Assembly: GCA_902461565.1 (NCBI GenBank)
Contig: CABPYL010000057.1
Location: 1-10,730, forward strand
Direction of reading: 5' to 3'
Source: an uncultured Porphyromonadaceae bacterium
GTDB lineage: Bacteria > Bacteroidota > Bacteroidia > Bacteroidales > Muribaculaceae
Length of the DNA stretch: 10,730 nt
The notes under the pieces were generated by a model that did not search any database, was not told the origin of the DNA, and was given only the letters and a program-made list of their open reading frames with translations. The position numbers were made by a program, and so were the translations under genes. Below, piece after piece: positions 6,239 to 10,730 of this stretch (within the stretch, counting starts at the first letter, position 1; every line of letters begins with the position of its first letter).

Positions 6239-6260
6239 ACGCCGGAGGCGTGGCTTTTTT
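6239..6260 (+). terminator. Hairpin with T6 tail, likely terminator of the permease-ribBA operon
   Basis: The stem ACGCC/GGCGT (6239-6243 with 6247-6251) closes on GGA. GGC and six T residues (6255-6260) follow. The T run is 3 nt from the stem; outer AGC/GCT pairs (6232-6234 with 6253-6255) could bring it closer. The same hairpin is the outermost one of the left arm of the transposase unit, so it seems to do two jobs. Confidence 0.5.
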
Positions 6261-6343
6261 ACAACCCCGGTGCGTTAGCCCGGGGAGATACAACTAACAT
6301 CTATCGTGGCGAGCTGCGGAGCTTGTGCTGCCACGAAATGCGT
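6239..6343 (+). repeat. Left structured arm of the transposase unit (three hairpins)
   Basis: Hairpin 1 is ACGCC-GGA-GGCGT (6239-6251). Hairpin 2 has the stem CCCCGG/CCGGGG (6265-6270 with 6280-6285) around TGCGTTAGC, which can form a GC/GC pair with a GTTA loop. Hairpin 3 has the stem TCGTGGC/GCCACGA (6304-6310 with 6330-6336) around an inner GC-rich loop containing GCGGAGC. AATGCGT follows (6337-6343). The right arm repeats the plan on the other strand. Confidence 0.75.
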
Positions 6344-6361
6344 AGCACGGGCCCCATGTTG

Positions 6362-6804
6362 CTATCGCAGATCATCTGGATGAAATGTCAGGCCCAGATG
6401 TTGGCACATTGTCTTGATTTCTGTGTCGAAAAACGCTATTCGGTGATGTTCTGTCTGCGATTCTATATAGGAAATCGTCTTTTGCATCATACTTGGAGAA
6501 ACAGTACATGCGTAATAGCCTGAACACCACCCGCGGAACATCGTCGTACGCGCATCCTGTTTCATCCATGTGCTTGAGTTTGCTTTCACCGCTGCCATTA
6601 AATTACTTAGAGATATATTGGGCGACAGATGTATCAACATATGTAGGTGGTCAGTTACACTGTTGATGCAGAACATCCTGCATTTTTCTCCTCGACGATG
6701 CTACATATAACACGGTGTAGATCCAGACGGTTTACATCGTGCAGCGCAGGGCATCTGCCCGAAGTTGCAAACACAATATGGTATAATGCAAGTACTTTAC
6801 TCAT
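6362..6804 (-). pseudogene. IS200-like Y1/RAYT transposase, broken by a one-base frameshift
   Basis: From the ATG at 6802-6804 the first frame reads a typical transposase start: MSKVLALYHIVFATSGRCPA, then a segment ending in VEEKNAG, before running into a stop near 6655. The match continues in another frame from about 6687 down to 6362, with INSVTDHLHMLIHL (the HUH metal-binding HLH pair), SLSNLMAAVKANSSTWM, then FRGWCSGYYA, and ISYIESQTEHH, which holds the probable catalytic Tyr. Adding one A in the A5 run (forward T5, 6683-6687) joins the frames as VEEKKCRMFCINSVTDH and gives 147 residues, a normal length for the family. The two-part match shows that one base has been lost, or that there is a sequencing error or a rare -1 frameshift. 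A promoter-like sequence lies upstream at 6825-6855. Confidence 0.82.
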
Positions 6805-6824
6805 GGTATTGTCGAAATAATACA

Positions 6825-6855
6825 CAAATATAGAGTAAAAATATTACTTGGCCAA
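6825..6855 (-). promoter_or_regulatory. Promoter candidate of the transposase gene
   Basis: On the minus strand, TATATTTG (6832-6825) matches TAnnTTTG. A TTGG (6855-6852), close to TTTG, lies 19 nt upstream. The -7 element ends 20 nt before the transposase ATG. Confidence 0.5.
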
Positions 6856-6895
6856 TGATATAGATTGGTATGTTCACTGCCCAAGTCCTGTGTTG

Positions 6896-7000
6896 ACGCA
6901 TATCGTGGCATCACACGCTCCGCGGCTTGCCACGAAGTCGAGTGGTGAGGCTTTCCCGCAGCTGACGCAGCGGGTTGTAGAGAAATCGCAACTCCGTTGC
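6896..7000 (-). repeat. Right structured arm of the transposase unit (three hairpins)
   Basis: Read on the minus strand, hairpin 1 is GCAAC-GGA-GTTGC (7000-6988). Hairpin 2 has the stem CCCGC/GCGGG (6974-6970 with 6959-6955) around TGCGTCAGCT. Hairpin 3 has TCGTGGC/GCCACGA ends (6935-6929 with 6909-6903) around a loop containing GCGGAGC. ATGCGT follows (6901-6896). Hairpin 3 and its flank are nearly identical to the left arm. Hairpins 1 and 2 keep their loops but have different, still complementary, stems. Confidence 0.75.
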
Positions 7001-7063
7001 TTCTCGTAGACTGATCGTGATGTCATCATGCTGGCGTAGTGGTTTGAGAAAATGCAAAAAATA

Positions 7064-7087
7064 AAGGCCTCCGTTTCCGGGGGCCTT
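7064..7087 (-). terminator. Intrinsic terminator of the secreted-protein gene
   Basis: A 10-bp stem (7064-7073 with 7078-7087, one G-T pair) closes on a four-base loop. On the minus strand it is followed by TTATTTTTTG, a strong T tail. It lies 20 bp after the stop of the 715-residue gene. Confidence 0.9.
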
Positions 7088-7107
7088 CATTATGATAGGG
7101 GATTGAA

Positions 7108-9255
7108 TTATTTTACAAGAACCTTGCTTGCGGAAGCGCCCTGGCGACGGATGTAGATGCCGGGGGTGAGGGTTTCTGCGTTCACGCGGATGCCCTGGAG
7201 GTTGAAGAATTCAACGGGTGCGTTCTCAACTGCGTTTACATTGTCGACACCTACAACACCGGCTGTGAGCATGATGCTGCCGGTCTCGAGGGTTTCCATG
7301 TCAATCGTGAGGTCAATCTTCACGTTGGAGAGGTTCTCTGCTGTGAATGTGCCTTTGTTGCTGCGGGAAAGGAATGCCAGACCGGTATTGGTGAATTTCT
7401 GGTTGTAAGCCGGTGCATATACGTCCCCGTTTGAGCCGGTGATGGTGAATTCGCCGTTGAGTTCGGCTACGGTGATGGTGTAGTTGCCTTCGCTCACTTC
7501 GGTGAACTGTTCGGAAGAACCGTTGCAGTTCAGGTAGAATGCGGGAGCTTCGGCAGCGGCGGGAACCTCGAAGGTGTACATTGCGGAGAAACTTGCGTCA
7601 AGAGCGCCCTTGAATACCTGGTAAACTTCGGCTTTGGTTTCGCTGACTTTGCGTACGAAAATACCGCTGCCATAACCGGGAGTACCGATGGAGCCCCAGC
7701 CTTCTTCAACGTTATAGTCTGATGTCGCTACGATGTTGCCTTCCTCGTCGTTTACTACGAAGTTAGCACCCCACGTGCCGGTGTCGGCCATGCGGAATAC
7801 ATACTGTTTGCCACCGAGAACAACAACGTCGAAACCGTTCTGCGTCTGGGGAGCCCAGTTTTCCGGCAGTGCATCTGCGGCGGGTTTGATAAGGTAAGCG
7901 GCGTCGCCATCCTCGTTCACATAACCGATGTTCCAGGTGTCGTTGCCTGTATAGTAGTAGAAGCTGTTGGCAACGTTGTCCTCGTCGATGCTTTCCATAG
8001 TCTCTACAGCGGGCTGTGCGTAAGCAGTGGTGTTGGCTGCGAAGAATTCTGCGCCTGTGCTGTATTCAACGGTCTGGAGTTCGCCGTTTTTGATCCATAC
8101 GGGGATGGGGGCAGTCTGTGTGTTGGCTGTGAGGTAGCAGAGACCGCCTTCCTCGCTGAAGAAGTCGCCGATGGCACGACCGTTCATGTCGGCGCGGTTG
8201 CCTTCCCATGTGGATTCGGTGGGACGTTCGATTGTGATGTCCTTAACGGTCTGGAGGTCGGCGCTGATAAGGGTGAACAGATTCCAGTTGCTTGCGCCGG
8301 TGGGCCAGTTGCGGTTGATGAGCATGTTGCCGGCTTCGTCGACAAACAGACCCTTGTTCATTGCGCCTTCGTTTGTGAAAATGGTTTCTACCTTTTCGCC
8401 GTCGTTTACCATGATGGAGGTACCGGCAACAGTATAAACCTTGCCGCCGAAGCCATTGCCGCTGCGAACGTCGGCTGTGATGCCTTCATGCGATTTCCAC
8501 TTGAGGCTGAGGGTGGGGGCGGTAACGGGAACTTCAACATCTTCGGGAGTCGAAGTAACTTTGATGTTGTCAATATACCAGCGGAGTGCTTTTGTGCTAC
8601 CGCGCTGTTCAGCTTTGTTGCCGATAGAGATTCTGTCGCCAGCTTTGAGATTGCCCAGTTCAACTGTAACGGGAACCCAGGAGTATGCGGAATTGTCTTC
8701 ACGAACATAAGCAGGAACTTCGAAAGTGTTCTCGCCGACTTCAATGACAAGTTCAGTCGGGTCCCATTTGCCCGAGCCCTGACGTTGTGAGCACCATTCG
8801 AAGGAAATAGCTACGTTTGCAGCATCTTCAGCAAGGGCGGGCAAAGTGATACCGCTCTGGTAGCCGGTGAGTCCGAATTTCAGATAATTAGCCTGAAGGT
8901 AAATTTGCTTTCCGGGAACACGTTCATCTTTGGAGGTAGCATGCCAGGCTAAGAAATCATAGCCGCGTTTTGCAAATTCCACAGCAGCAGTATGAGTTTC
9001 ATTGCCGCTATTTTCTTCATAATACTGCCCGATGTAGTTACTACAGAGGTTTGGAGCCGTGGTGCCGGGTTCGTTTGTGCCTACTGCATCGCCGGCAACG
9101 TCGGGATAGGTTGCAAAGCTATGTCCGTTTTCGTCAGGTTCGGCGAGCCATTCAAAATCTTCTGTGAAGATTGTTACGGGTTCCGCAGCGAAAGTTGCTT
9201 CGGACGCAAACATTGCTGCACCGCAGCAAAGAGCTGTCAGTAAAGTTTTTTTCAT
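7108..9255 (-). CDS. Secreted multidomain protein with C-terminal sorting-like tail (715 aa)
   Basis: The N-terminus MKKTLLTALCCGAAMFASEA continues to ATFA|AEP and is a clear signal peptide with cleavage expected after Ala23. The Cys residues at 10-11 do not sit in a good lipobox. Residues about 26-235 start with VTIFTEDFEWL and end with ALRWYIDNIKVTS, the pattern of jelly-roll, carbohydrate-binding or adhesin-type domains. Residues about 245-570 contain repeated short beta-strand and turn segments rich in G, N, D and W (GLFVDEAGNMLINRNW, YVNEDGDAAYLI), which may form a propeller-like fold. Residues about 575-670 look like another beta domain. The last 35 or so contain VEFFNLQGIRV and PGIYIRRQG and end in KVLVK. 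This tail is common on surface proteins of Bacteroidales and resembles type IX secretion C-terminal signals. No catalytic motif is visible; a role in binding glycans or the cell surface is inference. It has its own promoter and terminator. Confidence 0.88.
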   Translation of the reverse strand: MKKTLLTALCCGAAMFASEATFAAEPVTIFTEDFEWLAEPDENGHSFATYPDVAGDAVGTNEPGTTAPNLCSNYIGQYYEENSGNETHTAAVEFAKRGYDFLAWHATSKDERVPGKQIYLQANYLKFGLTGYQSGITLPALAEDAANVAISFEWCSQRQGSGKWDPTELVIEVGENTFEVPAYVREDNSAYSWVPVTVELGNLKAGDRISIGNKAEQRGSTKALRWYIDNIKVTSTPEDVEVPVTAPTLSLKWKSHEGITADVRSGNGFGGKVYTVAGTSIMVNDGEKVETIFTNEGAMNKGLFVDEAGNMLINRNWPTGASNWNLFTLISADLQTVKDITIERPTESTWEGNRADMNGRAIGDFFSEEGGLCYLTANTQTAPIPVWIKNGELQTVEYSTGAEFFAANTTAYAQPAVETMESIDEDNVANSFYYYTGNDTWNIGYVNEDGDAAYLIKPAADALPENWAPQTQNGFDVVVLGGKQYVFRMADTGTWGANFVVNDEEGNIVATSDYNVEEGWGSIGTPGYGSGIFVRKVSETKAEVYQVFKGALDASFSAMYTFEVPAAAEAPAFYLNCNGSSEQFTEVSEGNYTITVAELNGEFTITGSNGDVYAPAYNQKFTNTGLAFLSRSNKGTFTAENLSNVKIDLTIDMETLETGSIMLTAGVVGVDNVNAVENAPVEFFNLQGIRVNAETLTPGIYIRRQGASASKVLVK

Positions 9256-9316
9256 AAAATTGAATTTAAGTTTTGTGATATTGTTAAGGTTTCGCTGTTC
9301 GTATTATATGATTTGG

Positions 9317-9347
9317 CAAATATAAGTACAAAAAAATCCTCTGCAAA
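9317..9347 (-). promoter_or_regulatory. Promoter of the secreted-protein gene
   Basis: On the minus strand, TTTG (9347-9344) and TATATTTG (9324-9317) are separated by 19 nt, a full match to the Bacteroidetes consensus. The predicted start near 9310 leaves a leader of about 55 nt before the ATG at 9253-9255. Confidence 0.75.
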
Positions 9348-9540
9348 ATTTTCAGCAAAAATATTAAAATTTATTTAGAAATATTATTAGATGTGGCGCA
9401 ACGTAATATGTGTCCAGGCCTGCAAATTTATGAACCCCCGCTATCCTATACAAAACTTCTAAAATAGAAATTTTATACGCGCCTATAGGTATGAATTTTC
9501 TTAAAAATTACATTTTGGGGAAGTTAATTTAATGACAGAA
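9348..9540. other. AT-rich spacer between divergent promoters
   Basis: No coding region can be supported here; the longest open stretches are a dozen or so codons. It holds an 8-bp palindrome CAGGCCTG (9415-9422) and CCTGCAAATT (9419-9428), whose exact inverse AATTTGCAGG is at 9539-9548 and covers the -33 element of the CHASE2 gene. Otherwise it is A- and T-rich with no recognised site. Confidence 0.5.
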
Positions 9541-9572
9541 TTTGCAGGAACCGAGGAATTTATTTAAGTTTG
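9541..9572 (+). promoter_or_regulatory. Promoter of the CHASE2 gene
   Basis: TTTG (9541-9544) and TAAGTTTG (9565-9572) are separated by 20 nt, a full match to TTTG-N19-21-TAnnTTTG. The start of transcription should be near 9579, about 32 nt before the ATG at 9611. Confidence 0.75.
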
Positions 9573-9610
9573 CAAATTAAATTAACCAGTCGTTGCAGAA
9601 GTTCTTGCAA

Positions 9611-10681
9611 ATGAATCCGTTCAGACATACAATTTCGGGTCTTCGGAAGCGTTTCCGCAGTGGCGGCGCCGTGCAGGCTATCGCTAAGGCTGTATGTATA
9701 ACGGGACTGGCATTCCTGCTTTCGATGTTGCTTATATCGCCGTTTACGGCCTCTACGTCGGCCTTTTTCTCGTCGCCGGAGCAGGAGGATTTCAAATTCT
9801 CGGATATCTACGCCCAGGTTGCCGACGATCGGCCCGTGCGCCAGTTAGACCCGAATATAGTGATGCTCGACATCGGCAACTATAACCGCGCGGAAATAGC
9901 GCAGACGCTGATGTACCTTTCGCTGTGTAATCCGCGGGCTGTGGGCCTGGACGTTTTGTTCGCTGCTCCGCGCGATTCCGTGGAGGACGCCATGCTGATA
10001 GATGCCGTAAGGTCTATTCCTGGTATAATACTGGCCTGTTCGGCCGACCAGCTGGAGTCTGACGGCGACACTCCTGTATTCGCCTACGGGCAACGTTCGT
10101 TTTTTACTGACAGCATAGCCGATGGCGCGGCAGTGGATGCGGCGACAAATCTGCCCTCAAAGGGTGAGCACGGACGCATACGCCATTTCGTTACCGGATT
10201 CGCCACTGCCGATGGCAACGTCATTCCCTCGTTCAGCGGAGCACTGGCTCGCAGCGTGTGTCCGGAGAAGGTTCTCGCGAAATACGACGGCAATATTGCC
10301 AACACCGTGCGCTATCATTCGCACGAGTTTACAATAATCCCGGCAGGCGAGATTGCCGACAGGACGGCCGATCTCGACGGCAAGATTGTGATTGTCGGCT
10401 CCATGAACGATGCCGGCGATATGCACGCCACTCCTGTGAACTCGTATTACCCCGGCGCCCTCATCCATGCCCATTCCCTTGCCACAATGATGGACGGCAT
10501 AACCTATACCACAGCTCCCGGATGGCTCGACTATGTGATAGCCGCTCTGGTTTGTTTCGGCATAGTGCTGCTTTGTATATCCATGAAACACATGGGCCGT
10601 TCCATGCTTGTGCGTGTACTCCAGATTTTTCTGCTTGTGGCCGCCGTAACCGTCGGCTATTCATTGTTTGTGGAGCGGTAG
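9611..10681 (+). CDS. CHASE2-domain membrane protein without an attached output domain
   Basis: The preferred ATG at 9611 gives 356 residues; an in-frame TTG at 9593 would add six. A basic N-terminus precedes a first helix at about 24-44 (AKAVCITGLAFLLSMLLISPF). The extracytoplasmic CHASE2 domain runs from about 55 to 300. Its marks are NIVMLDIGNYN, the segment RAVGLDVLFAAPRDS, and GKIVIVGSMNDAGDMHATPV followed by YYPGALIHAHSLATMM, close to the family pattern of an ending in G-x-x-I-H-A. Two C-terminal helices follow, at about 308-328 and 335-353, and the protein ends at once with SLFVER. CHASE2 normally senses an external signal for an attached kinase, cyclase or other cytosolic domain. Here that part is missing, so signalling would need a partner, perhaps encoded just downstream of the window. 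The ligand is unknown. Confidence 0.88.
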   Translation: MNPFRHTISGLRKRFRSGGAVQAIAKAVCITGLAFLLSMLLISPFTASTSAFFSSPEQEDFKFSDIYAQVADDRPVRQLDPNIVMLDIGNYNRAEIAQTLMYLSLCNPRAVGLDVLFAAPRDSVEDAMLIDAVRSIPGIILACSADQLESDGDTPVFAYGQRSFFTDSIADGAAVDAATNLPSKGEHGRIRHFVTGFATADGNVIPSFSGALARSVCPEKVLAKYDGNIANTVRYHSHEFTIIPAGEIADRTADLDGKIVIVGSMNDAGDMHATPVNSYYPGALIHAHSLATMMDGITYTTAPGWLDYVIAALVCFGIVLLCISMKHMGRSMLVRVLQIFLLVAAVTVGYSLFVER

Positions 10682-10696
10682 GCTAAGCATCCAACG

Positions 10697-10723
10697 CCCT
10701 GCCGTATTACTACGGTGGGTTTT
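10697..10723 (+). terminator. Possible terminator after the CHASE2 gene
   Basis: The stem CCGTA/TACGG (10702-10706 with 10711-10715) closes on TTAC, and CCC/GGG pairs (10697-10699 with 10717-10719) extend it past a small internal loop. TTTT follows at 10720. The tail is short and the window ends 7 bp later, so this is tentative. Confidence 0.45.
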
Positions 10724-10730
10724 CGGAAGC

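Larger units (their letters stand above)
6239..7000. mobile_element. REP-associated tyrosine transposase (IS200-like) unit
   Basis: A minus-strand HUH/Y1 transposase gene lies between two inverted arms, 6239-6343 and 6896-7000. Each arm is 105 nt long and contains three hairpins in the same order. The arms point inward: the conserved ATGCGT next to the third hairpin is on the transposase side in both. The arrangement matches the REP/BIME elements associated with RAYT transposases better than a classical IS200, whose ends are not inverted repeats. No target duplication is expected for this family. The transposase is frameshifted, so the unit is probably not autonomous now. Confidence 0.7.

Noticed and set aside
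6323..6523. Plus-strand open frame of 66 codons in the transposase unit
   Set aside because: It is antisense to the transposase, starts within the left arm, and resembles no protein.
6683..6687. Classical -1 programmed frameshift in the transposase
   Set aside because: In the zero frame the site reads GAG AAA AAT and is not an X-XXY-YYZ heptamer, and no stimulatory structure was evident. A lost base is the simpler explanation, so it is annotated as a pseudogene.
6239..7000. CRISPR array or retron-type RNA
   Set aside because: There are only two arms, inverted rather than direct, with no regular spacers and no reverse transcriptase or cas gene nearby.
7018..7028. Palindrome TGATGTCATCA next to the right arm
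   Set aside because: It is a single 11-bp palindrome with no second copy and no promoter context, so it cannot be called a site.

Overview
The window looks like chromosomal DNA from a Bacteroidales bacterium, possibly a gut Muribaculaceae-type lineage. The evidence is several promoters of the Bacteroidetes form (TTTG, about 20 nt, TAnnTTTG), no obvious Shine-Dalgarno sites, a secreted protein with the C-terminal tail typical of this order, and a RibBA/LptF-G-type operon. The genus-level placement is inference only.

Layout. 1-104: tRNA-Arg(ACG) and its terminator. 107-316 (minus): a small two-helix membrane protein. 422-1490: a promoter with two identical palindromic operator candidates, a six-helix membrane protein, a winged-helix regulator overlapping it by 4 bp, and a terminator. 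1520-2271 (minus): a zeta-toxin-like P-loop kinase and an overlapping 67-residue partner, lying directly behind the terminator of tRNA-Ser(GGA) (2326-2413, minus). 2563-6209: a three-gene operon joined by ATGA overlaps: an LptF/LptG-family permease, ribBA, and a helical protein of unknown function. 6239-7000: a compact REP-associated tyrosine transposase (IS200-like) unit. Its transposase carries a one-base frameshift, and it is bounded by two inverted arms of 105 nt. Each arm folds into three hairpins whose stems differ in sequence but stay paired. 7064-9347 (minus): a 715-residue secreted protein with its own promoter and terminator. 9541-10723: a CHASE2 sensor-like membrane protein with its promoter and a possible terminator.

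The most unusual structure is the pair of covarying triple-hairpin arms around the broken transposase. Next come the regulator/membrane-protein module, whose palindrome exactly fills the promoter spacer, and the kinase/small-protein pair, which has no visible promoter of its own. Most of the rest is ordinary core genome: two tRNAs, lipopolysaccharide export and riboflavin synthesis.
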